NCBI RefSeq assembly: GCF_029962835.1
Contig: NC_080573.1
Span: 141,589,495-141,653,494, forward strand
Source: Magnolia sinica
Taxonomy: Eukaryota > Streptophyta > Magnoliopsida > Magnoliales > Magnoliaceae
Length of the DNA stretch: 64,000 bases
Direction of reading: 5' to 3'
Shown here: positions 46,830-57,160 of the stretch, piece by piece
Position numbering within the stretch: the first letter of the stretch is position 1
Layout of the letters: the number at the start of each line of letters is the position of its first letter
The notes under the pieces: generated by a model
Databases searched by the model: none
Told to the model about the DNA's origin: nothing
The model's input: only the letters and a program-made list of their open reading frames with translations
Program-made: the position numbers and the translations under genes

Positions 46830-49800
46830 TTAGGGAGCATCGTCCTTCACTTCTAGGAGCATTTCGACCACCTTCTTCATTTTAGGCCTTTTCGCTGGTG
46901 TGGTGTCGGTGCATAGCAAGGCAACCTTGAGCACTGCCAGCATCTGTTTCCTCCAAGCGAATGAGACAGTGCTCAGCTTCGCGTCCAGTATCTGCTCAGG
47001 GGTCTCTCCCCTAGCCGATGCGCTGTGAACCCATTTCACCAGATCAACACCTTCACCAAAGGCTTCATCGACCGGCAGTCGGGTTGTGAGGATCTCAAGC
47101 AACACAACTCCATAGCTATAAACATTTCCCGGTGCTGTCACTTGCATTGTGTAAGCATATTCTGATAAAAGCAAGAGAGGCGAAGGTGATCAAACTCATG
47201 GACCATACTGTGTTAGTGATGCTACGGTTAGTCCACATGCACATCTACTCCTAGAGCATCAGTCATGTGGATGGCAAGGCCCCAAAATCAGGCTCAGAAA
47301 GTTGGTGGCCATAGATGATTTAGAAAAAAAAAACAATGGATGGTTTAGAAAAGATTGCCAACGGGCGACATTCAACTTACAAGCATAGCCTGCCTGATGA
47401 GCAGACCAGCCTGATCTTTTGGATAGATCATCTTCATAGTGGGCCCTGCAGGCGAACAGCTAAGATGTCCCAAACATAACCCAGGCAGGCATGTGGAACT
47501 CTATATTCGCTGAGTGTGACTAATCAGAGAATTATGAAATTCTAGACAAGCGATATGAAATTAGGAGTACCTGGGGGAATATACCCAAAAGAGCCTGCGA
47601 CTGCGCTGATGCTTGCGGTGCCTTTAGATGGATCCAAGAGCTTTGATATCTCAATCTCTCCGATCAAAGGGTTGAAATTGGCATCCAAAAAAATGTTGAT
47701 TGAAGAAATATCGAGATGGATAATTGTGACATGATGAAGGAAGGTCAGCCCTTCTGCCACTCCGATCGCAATGGAAAGCCGTCTTGGCCAATCTGGTTCG
47801 AACTCAGATTGATTTCCATCATGAAGTAGCTGAGCTAGTGTCCCGTTCGGCAAGTACTGGTGCAGCAAGAGGGCCACATCTTCATAGATGACGAAGCCAA
47901 TGGGTCTCATCAGATTATCATGGCAGAGCTTCCCCAGCCGTTCGAGTTCCCTTATCATCTTGTTCTGCTGATGACTCACTGTTCTGTCCATGGATTTCAG
48001 CCTCTTCACAGACAGGGTCAATCCGGATGGCATAACTGCCTTGTAAACAGTGCTGAAAGTCCCGCTGCTGAGCTTATTTGAATCCTTCAGAGTTGCTTTG
48101 ACGGTGCTGTCGAAATCGATGGCTTGTTTCAAATTCTCAACAAAGACGTTGCTTGCAATTATTGATGGGGGAGACGCTGCTTCATCCACAGCAACTGCAG
48201 CAGCCTTGGCAGCCATCTCTTGCCTCTCCCTCATCATAAACAGCAGAACGATAGCCGTTACTGTAATGAAAACCGTCAAACCAGAACCAATAACCGCCAA
48301 TATAATCTTGTACGAGACCTTGTGGTGGTCGGCCCCATGGCCAGAACCAAAAGGGTTTCCACAGGAGCTCAATGGTGCTCCACAGAGCCCCTTATTACTT
48401 GAAAAGCTCGAACTCGGGTTCTTCTGGAATGGTCCAAAGACAGGCACCTGTCCTGTGAACAGATTATTCGAAAAATTGACATCGATCAAGCTCATCATAC
48501 CCCGAAGTTCCGAAGGAATGCTTCCCGAGAGCCGATTGTTAGAGACATCCAACGAGACAAGTTTGTCAAGCTTCCCCAACTCATGGGGCAATGGGCCATA
48601 AAGGTGATTGAAGCTCAGATTCAAAGCTATCTGCAAGTTCTTGATATGGCCAATCTCAGGAGGGATAAAACCAGTCAGGTAGTTACTGCCCATTTGCAAT
48701 TCGAGCAATCTCATACAATTCCCGATCTCGTGAGGAATCTCACCTCTCAAAGAGTTCTGATCCAAGAGCAGAAACTGCAATCTTGACATGTTGCAAAGGC
48801 CTTCGGGTATGCTGCCATTGAATCTATTACTACTCAGATCAAGCTTGCTCAAGTTCTTGCACCTGAGGAGAGATTTTGGGATATCTCCGACAAGACTATT
48901 GTCCGAAACAATCAACTCCTGAAGGTTCATAAGCTCCCCGAGCTCTGGCGGGACCATCCCTGTAAACCCATTTGAGGCCAAATTCAAAAGTGAGAGATTA
49001 GAGCACAGAGCAAACTCTGCCACGATCTCGCCAGAAAGGAGGTTGTTATCTGCTTCGAAGTATGTAAGGCTACTAACATTGCCAATAGCTACGGGGATGC
49101 TTCCTTCAAGCTTATTGTTCCCAATCCGGAGACTTGAAAGGCCTCTACATTTGCCAACCGATTCAGGAAGGCTCCCATTCAATTTGTTCAGGGTCAGAAC
49201 GAGAACTTCCAGTTTCCCGGAAGCAAAGAGGCTTTTGGGTATGGGCCCTTCGAGCTGGTTCGAGTGGAGGTTCAAAACCCGGAGTTCCGAAACTGAGCCT
49301 AGGTTTTCAGGAATCCGGCCATCTAAGTTGTTCTCATAAGCCGAGAAAACTCTCAGGCTCGTTAAATTGCCAAGCCAGTAAGGGATGGAGCTGTTCAATT
49401 GATTTCCGGATATCTGAAGATTTTGCAAACTTTCCAAGCCCCGCAATTCGTCAGGTATCTTCCCAGAAAGCATGTTGTTTGAGAGATTTAATGACCGGAG
49501 GCTTTTGATGTTACCTAGCTGAGGTGGGATCGAGTTCCCGAACTGGTTTCCGGACAAATCAAGGAACTCGAGATCGGTTAAATTGCCAAGTGTGGAAGGG
49601 ATTTCTCCATGGAAGTTATTGTAAGAGAGGTCTATCCACTTGAGAGCTTTGAGTTGGGAGATTATAGATAGATTACCTCGGAGTTCACGGTGACTGAGCT
49701 CAAGCCTTTCGATCGAACGGTTGGAATTGCAGCGGACGCCATCCCATGAGCAGTAGTTGGAGTTGTTGGCGTCCCATCGGGATACTGCTAGCTCCTTCTG

Positions 49801-49884
49801 AAGAGCTGACATGGTTGCCTGATCGTCGTGCTGAGCAGCCGCGGAGGCCACCAGAAAAATAGAAAACCAGAAGATAAACGCCAT
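46830..49884 (-). CDS. PXC3: LRR receptor-like kinase, PXC3/At2g41820-type
   Basis: Exon 1 49884-47571, intron 47570-47162 (GTACTC..CAG), exon 2 47161-46830; phase-1 join inside the conserved GYIPP-EYAYTMQ. I prefer the ATG at 49884 (signal peptide MAFIFWFSIFLVASAAA; 881 aa); an in-frame ATG at 49953 would add 23 mostly basic residues that look non-secretory. Domains: cap with CSWDGVRC, about 18 LRRs (FHGEIPSTLGNLTDLEFLD-type), a second cap GLCGAPLSSCG, one TM helix (ILAVIGSGLTVFITVTAIV), cytosolic kinase fold ending LLEVKDDAP. Strong match to Arabidopsis At2g41820 (890 aa), a plasma-membrane receptor of the PXY-correlated group linked to vascular development. The catalytic loop reads IIHLDISSIN (HRD to HLD) and the DFG position reads GEIE, as in the Arabidopsis protein, so this is probably a pseudokinase. 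The frame is intact. Confidence 0.92.
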
Positions 49885-49957
49885 CAAACTTCTTCTCCTT
49901 CTTCTTCTACAGAGAAAGATCTTCTTCAAAAGCTTCCCACAAACCCATTTCACCTCT

Positions 49958-50251
49958 CAAAGCTCAGAACAAAGCAATGAAGATTACAGAATCAAATATT
50001 CTAGTGAAAACCCACTTCTCTTTTTCTAAGAAAAAAAGCCTTGGATGAACAATGCACGAATTTCAATACCCAAAAGAAACTTTTCTGTCCCTGAAAAATC
50101 AAAGCTCAGAAAACAGCAATGAATAGAGTCAGAGCATCCGGTGAAAACCCACTTCTCTTTCCCCACTTCTCTTTCTCGAAGAAAAAAAGGCCTTGGATGA
50201 ACAAGGCCGGAATTTCAATACCCAAAATACCCTTTGCTATCCCTGAAAATT
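49958..50251 (-). repeat. duplicated leader segment upstream of the receptor kinase
   Basis: Plus-strand blocks 49958-50099 and 50100-50251 both start CAAAGCTCAGAA, share GTGAAAACCCACTTCTCTTT, AGCCTTGGATGAACAA-like and TTTCAATACCCAAAA and end CCCTGAAAA. A weaker third copy may follow to about 50400. They lie in the likely 5' UTR or proximal promoter of the minus-strand gene. Confidence 0.75.
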
Positions 50252-50429
50252 CAGAGGCTTCACTAGATACAAAAGAAAAAAAAAACTTCACCCTTTTCCT
50301 TTAAAAGCAGAGCATTTGGTGGAAACCCGCATCTTTTTTCTAAAAAATCAGGACTCAAAAACCCCCAAAATCCTTAGAAAAACCAGAGCTTTCGGATAAA
50401 ACCCACATCCCCAAATCACCTGCTTCCAC

Positions 50430-50431
<2 letters not shown>

Positions 50432-50463
<32 letters not shown>
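50432..50463. repeat. (GA)n microsatellite upstream of the receptor kinase
   Basis: Sixteen GA units on the plus strand (CT on the coding strand), about 550 bp upstream of the preferred ATG; a CT-rich leader or promoter element of a type common in plants. Confidence 0.9.
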
Positions 50464-50464
<1 letters not shown>

Positions 50465-50467
<3 letters not shown>

Positions 50468-51780
50468 GTGAAAAATAAGCCCCCAAAACCTTACTTTCCA
50501 TACAAAAACACTTCTCGTGGCGAAAACCCAACTCCCATTGGTCAAGATGCAGGGATTTCAGCCCTCAAAACATCTCTCTCTTTCAAGAGATGTGATGATG
50601 CATAAAAGAGTACCGTTTCCATGCTGAAATTTCGGAGAGCCCTGGCTCAATCTCAAAACAGGCTTAAAAGGCACCGCCCAATACCCTCGTAGGCAGCAGA
50701 AACACAACATACTCCCCTCTTTTTGTTTTTCCTTTTTCTTTTCCTTTTTTCTTCTTTTCTTTTCGTTTTTGTTTTTATGTTTTCGTTTTTACTCGCGTGA
50801 GTGCAGTTTGTAGTGAAGTCGCCACATGTGTAAACGGGGCACACGTGATATTAGGGCCTCTCGTTCCACCGTTCAGCATCCGCAACCTGTGTGAATCCAA
50901 AAGAAATATTGAACATACGTCCAAATCACTGTACTTGTGGCCCACGTTATTATCAGATATGTCTGATATTTAATCGATGGAATTTACACAGTGAGAACCG
51001 CATGATGAGCGGCTCTGATCTGATCGCAGTCACGAGGAATTCATGTGCATAGGTTAGGCACTTGTGGTTGCAAACGGTTCCTCGTTCAATCAAACATGAG
51101 GCCATGCTCGTTAACGAAGGCCTAGTTCTAGGACAGTGGTACACTCAATTCAAATTTAATTGAACACTTTTTTACTCTAAGGGTTAAGATGGACTGAATA
51201 AATCTGGACGTGGAGATCGGTATCTTACTTTAAGGGATTTAGAAAGGATGGCTTATTGTCTTTGTGAATGATTTTTTTTTTTTTTTTTTTACTTACCTTA
51301 TATTAGAAACTTTTCTATGAGTGTGATTGTGATCATAGTTTAACAATAAAATAATAGAAAAAGAAAATTAAATTAAAAATATATATATTTTATTAATGAT
51401 TTTTTACAGTATTAACACTCCTGATCGACTTGAAGGACAACGATTTATTCGTCATCCAATCACAAACTGAGCTTTATAGCAAGATAATCGTAATATGTGG
51501 AGTGGTCATTTGTTCATTGCTCGATACAAAATAGGGCTCCATGGCGAGACAATCGATGGAGGGTGGATTTTCGACAATTTGTTCATCACTTGGACGAGAC
51601 GGAACTTCATGGTGAGATACCAAGCACATGGCAAGATGATGATGATTCAACTACCTATTTGTCTTCTGGTGTATACTAAACTTTGCAACGAGATGGCTAT
51701 CAGAATAACCTAACATATAATATTTTTTTTTAAAAAAGTTCATCTTAAAAATAAAAATAAAAAAATTAAACGATCTTTCT
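50465..51780. other. upstream intergenic region, no gene recognised
   Basis: Promoter side of the receptor kinase gene. Contains a polypyrimidine block (50710-50790) and a T-run at 51271-51290. No recognised coding sequence. Confidence 0.35.
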
Positions 51781-53079
51781 TACGATCCAAGCATAACCAC
51801 AAGCATAACCATAAGCATAACCAAGTTACAAAACAACATCACCATATATCCACTATATCAAAAACTTTTAAGTACAATGCGGAAAGGAAAATACAGGGTA
51901 GTCAAAAATCTCTAAAATGATCAAATGCGCGCTCCTGCCTCAACGCCGCTGCTGTCAACGACACCTGCACGCAACGGTCATGTATAAGCTTACAAAAGCT
52001 TAGAGGGTGGTGTAAGTATGTGCGCAAGGCAAGCGTTAAGTGTATAATATCAGAGTAACGCGAAAATATGCGGGTAAGTCCATGAATGCAATCAGCTATA
52101 CCAAAACGATGTGATGCTAGACATGAATGCTATCGGCCATACCAAGGTCATGCGATGCGAGCCTATATAGCCAAATGTCATATGCGAGATGCAAAGCAAG
52201 CATGTAAGTCCTTATCAAGTATACATATCAGTACAGTTCCTCTCTGGATATCACCGGGATCTAATACACCTCACATTGACTGCCTCATCCCTAGTTGCAC
52301 AGTAAGCAAGTGAAAGAGACCTCACTATCCGCCTAACCTAGTAGTCTGTCAATACCTACCCGGCTCGTCGATAGCGGACTTATTTATGAGCTGGTCAAAC
52401 TTAGCCTAGCTTATAGTCCCCTCACTCAGGCGAATAAGGCCACACCCCCTTCCAACCGACTACGACACAGTGGGAGATGCGGCCTACTGGTATTCGGCAC
52501 TCCGGCGCTCATGTATCCACTCGGTGTAGATATTGGAGCATCTCCCGGTACCAAAAAGGTTCTGAAATTTTCACCCAAAGACATCTTAAGTGCCTACAAT
52601 GCTAAAACCAATATTTTTCGATATCCGATACGACCATTCATGATGTGCCTATAAAGGCCACGACCCTGATGTCGCTAGCGCGTGTAGTGATCAAGTCACA
52701 CATATGCGAAATGCATGAGTCACATCACACAATCATGCAGCAATCCTACGCGTACCACACAATCATGTGGGGCACTCCGTCTCATAAGGAGTCCCGTAAA
52801 TGTTTCAGCCCAACGGCTTATGCTATGATCAAACATTCCTCATATCAAGTATACATATGATGCGTATGAGCATGAATCATGGAGGGATACTAAGCATGTT
52901 ACAAAGTGGTGAACCATCAACAAGTATGGGCCTACCAATGGGCCCTAGGGAGAGTTATAATGCGGATATTTAACCAACATTATTCTTATAACGTGGACGT
53001 CAAACCAACATTGCTCCCAAGGCATGACCCGCCATAAAACACCATTACACACACCATGGAGGAATCACACATTGCAATG

Positions 53080-53390
53080 GACCTATATACATCTCATTGG
53101 GCCTCGACCCATAGGCCTTAGATACATCAAATGGGTCACCTTATATGGGTCTTATATAAATCAAGTGGGCCGCATCAATGGGCCTTGTATACATTGCAAT
53201 GGGCCATATCCCATGGACCCTTGAAATACATCACAATGGGTCTCATAACATGGGCCTTATGTATATCAGATGGGCCACACCAACGGCCACAAATAGATCC
53301 AGATGGGCCTAATAACATGGCCATTTATATTAAATGAGCCGCCCCAACTGGGCCCTATCAAATGGGCCATACACAAGATAAGTGGTGATA
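53080..53390. repeat. ~30-bp tandem motif ATGGGCCnnATACATC (outer LTR)
   Basis: Repeated degenerate units such as AATGGGCCATATCCCATGG and CTTGAAATACATCACAATGG. The homologous array in the inner LTR is at 56040-56390. Confidence 0.75.
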
Positions 53391-53696
53391 ATGATTTCCA
53401 CCATTTAAAATTTCTAAGGCCCACCATAAATATGTTTCCCATCCAACCTAATCATAAATTAACATAGTGATAGATGAAGTGGAAAACAAATATCAGCTTA
53501 ATGGGAAGCTACTATGGCTCTTAGAGGTTTTTGAACGGTGGGCGTCATTGACCACTACTTAAAATTGTGGTGTCCACTTGAACTTAGATCTGCCTCATTC
53601 TTTAACTCATGCCATAAAATGATCTTTCAAAATGGATAGACGGTTTGGATGCAACATATGCATCATGGTGGGGGTTCCACATGAAGGCCCACCCTC

Positions 53697-53796
53697 ATGT
53701 ATATTATATATAATATAATATATAATCCATGTATAGTATATATATACAATATTATATATAATATAATATTATATATATACACACACACACACACAC
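53697..53796. repeat. AT-rich palindromic stretch with (AC)n
   Basis: Alternating TATAATATAT blocks able to fold on themselves, followed by about twelve AC units (53778-53797). Similar AT blocks in the inner LTR are at 57640-57722 and 58030-58080. Confidence 0.8.
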
Positions 53797-56039
53797 CGTC
53801 CCACACGTGGGGGGGTGGGTCCCATATAGATGGACGGCATGGATGAAACATATACCTCTGGGGGTCCCCCTGCCATCCAGTAGCCAGCTACAATGGCTGG
53901 ACGACATAGGTAAAACAGATACATCTAGGTGGGTCCCACCGTCCACAGCAGTGGACGGTGTGAACAAAACACATACATCACTGTGGGTACCATGTGGGGC
54001 CCACCATAATGCTTATTCGTCGTCCGACCCCTTGACGTGGTCACACAGACTCGGATGAAGAGTAAAAACAAATTTCAAACTGATTTAAAACCTCTGCAAC
54101 CCAAAAAGGGTTTCAATGGTAGACGTTCAAACTCCCACTGTTTCCTCTGATGTGGGCCACTTGAGCCGTGTAACGGCTGATTTTTGGGTGGGGCCCACTG
54201 CCCTAAGGGCCAACAAGATGGACGGTGTCACGCTCCAAATCCGAAAATCGGATTCACAGGAATCCCGATTGCCGAATCTGGTGTCGACAGCCTCCGTAGT
54301 ACCCCATTCTCGGCTCCCAGCGTCCATACGCCAGATTCTGATCCTGAGATCTTACAAGGAGGATTTTTTTTGTTTAACTAGCAATAAGCATAACCACAAG
54401 ATTACCTAATTCACAAAGGCAACATCATCATCGCATATCCACTAATATAATCAGTTGAGTACAATGCTGGAAGGAAATACATAAACAAAAACCAAGCTCC
54501 AGAAGACCGCCGCACGCTCCAAGCTCAATATTGCTGCAACCTAACATCACCTGCACGCATCTATCGTGCATAAGCTTATAGAAAGCTTAGAGGGTGGTGT
54601 AAGTGTGTGCACAAGGTAAGTGCCAAGTATTCCATATCAGAGTAATCAAATTAAGCGGAAGTACTGACAAGAGCATGAATTATCATAGTAGACAGAATAT
54701 TGACAAGATCATAAATCATAGGATAACAGAGTAAGCGAAAATACGGACAAGTCCATGAGTCAATCAATGTCAGAATATGCAATGTAGAACAACTATGCAA
54801 AGGAGGAATCATAGATAGCCAAATATCGGATGCAGAGGGTGCAATACAATATACATTCCTGATGAGTAACACAAATAGCGTCAGCCGTACCTAGACCATA
54901 CAAATGCAGGGATACAATAACCCAAAATGTCGTATGCCGCGGATGTCATGCAATATGCGGTGCGAATGGAATGACCATACTGGAGTGTGAAGTCGGGATG
55001 GTAGTACGTAGTATCGCGGGCTATGGGGTCCATCACAAGGGACTTCTATCCAAACCAGTCTCATACCTAAATTTGGATAGTCAGACTCAATGTGGTAAAC
55101 TCCTGATCTCAGGTTAGTCGCGCGCCCCAACCGAAATCCTGGCCATTGCGAGGGCACACGTAACAAATAGTTACGCACCACCAACCCGAGTGGATAGTGA
55201 ATGAATGAATGCATGAATGAGTATGCAACTCCTGCTCACTAAATCCACATATCAGTACAGTTCCTCTCTGGGATCATCACCGGGGTTTAGTACACTCCAA
55301 ATGGCACTGTCTCTCTCCTAGCAGCACAGTCCAAGTAAGCGTAAGAAACCTCACTATCCGCCTGGCCAATAGTCTGCCAATACATATCCGGCATGTCGAT
55401 AGCGGACCCATTCACGAGCTGGTCAAACTCAGCCTAGTAATGCCCCCTACCCTCAGGCGGGTAAGGCTACACCCCCTCCCAACCGACCACGACACAGTGG
55501 GAGACGCAGCCTCCTGGTATTCGGCACTCAGGCGCTCATGTATCCACTCGGTCTCGACGTTGGGGCGTCTCCTGGCCTCGAAGGTTTAGGAATTTTCACC
55601 CAGGGACATCTATGGCGCCCGTATGCTAGAACCAAACATTTCCGGTGTCCCATCTGACCATCCACGATATGTCTGTGGAGGCTACGACCCTGATGTCACT
55701 AGGGCACACAATGCAAGATGCATGAGTCATACAATCCAGTCATGCATCAATCGTACGCATACCGTGCACTCATGTGAGATAACCTCCGCCTATCAGGGAG
55801 TCTCATAACAATCTGCCCAATGACATATGTAATAGTCAACCACATCTCATAACAAACATGCAGATGATGCGTATGGGCATGTATGATGATGCTATGCTGT
55901 CACATACTCATAATCGGTGTCAACAACCGGCATCGACAATCGACCTCGACAATGTAGACATTTAACCAACATTACTCCCAAGGAATAGCCCACATAGAGC
56001 CAAACACATAACGGGCCCACGGCCTCACACAAAGGTCTG

Positions 56040-56390
56040 ATATACAACACAATGGGCTTTACTCAAGGGCCACATATACACAACAGGCAGGCCCTGATCA
56101 TGGGCCTCAAATACATGACGTGTGGGCCCTACACATGGGTCTCGAATACATCAAATGGGCCAGGCATCCTGGGCCATGAATACATCACAATGGGCCTTTC
56201 TCATGGGCCTAACATACATCTAATGGGCTCCATAGCCTGGTCTTCAAATGCACCCCAATGGGCCTCATCGCATAGGTCTCATATACATCATATTAGGCCT
56301 TAAACACGAGCAAAATACACATAATAACAGGCCTCAAATATGAGCCACATATACATTACATTGGGCCGCAAACACGGGTAGAATATACAT
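56040..56390. repeat. ~30-bp tandem motif ATGGGCCnnATACATC (inner LTR)
   Basis: Ten or so degenerate units alternating GGGCC and ATACATC; the same motif as at 53080-53390. Parts recur again at 56770-56960 after an internal duplication. Confidence 0.75.
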
Positions 56391-56394
56391 CACA

Positions 56395-56690
56395 ATCGGA
56401 ATCCACAATCGGCCACGATGATTGACCTCGATCGATAATCGGTCAATCGGCCGCGACAATCATAATCAATAATCGGCCACGATAATCAGCCTCGATTGAT
56501 AATCAGTCAATCGGCCATGACAATCATAATCGAAATCGGCCTCGATCGATAATCGGTCAATAGGCCATGACAATCATAATCGGTAATCGGTCATGATAAT
56601 CGGCCTTGATCGGCAATCGGTCAATCGGCCACAACAATTATAATCGGTAATCGGCCACAATAATTAGCCTCGTTGATTGGTCGAACATAG
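56395..56690. repeat. minisatellite, ~60-65-bp unit rich in AATCGGCC
   Basis: About four to five degenerate units built from AATCGGCCACGATAATC, CCTCGATCGATAATCGGTC and GACAATCATAATCGG. Present in the inner solo LTR but not at the matching place of the outer LTR. Confidence 0.8.
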
Positions 56691-56981
56691 CCTATGGGAA
56701 GGTCACAATATAGACATTCAACCATCATCGCCCATCAAAGTGGACATTTAACCAACATTGCTCCTAAGGAGTGGCCTACATAGAGGTGAACATAAAGTGG
56801 GCCCATGGCCTCGTACAAAGGCCTAATACACATCACTATAGGCCACATCACGTGGGCCTCGAATACATCATATGGGCCGAAATTACTATATCTATATATA
56901 TCAAGGTGGGCCTTAACGGATGGCCACGGATACATCAAGATGGACCTTATAAATGGGCCGCTCTAATGGGCCGAGTCAAAT

Positions 56982-57160
56982 GGGTTGAGTCAAATAGGGC
57001 GAGTTAAATGGACCGGATCAATAGGCCAATTCAAATGGACCGAATCAAAAGGGCCAAGTCGAATAGGTTGAGTCAAATAGGGCGAGTTAAATGGACCGAT
57101 TCAAATGGACCGGATCAATAGGCCAATTCAAATGGACCGAATCGAAAGGGCCAAGTCCAA
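56982..57160. repeat. ~85-95-bp direct repeat with GAGTCAAAT / AAATGGACCG units
   Basis: GGGTTGAGTCAAATAGGGCG..AAATGGACCGGATCAATAGG..CCAAGTC occurs twice (from 56982 and from 57067), the second copy with a small internal expansion. Confidence 0.8.

Noticed and set aside
48050-48601. 183-codon open frame antisense to the receptor kinase
   Set aside because: Shadow of the LRR and TM coding sequence on the other strand.
56395-56690. Regular repeats that could suggest a CRISPR-like array
   Set aside because: Degenerate contiguous minisatellite without unique spacers, inside a plant LTR.
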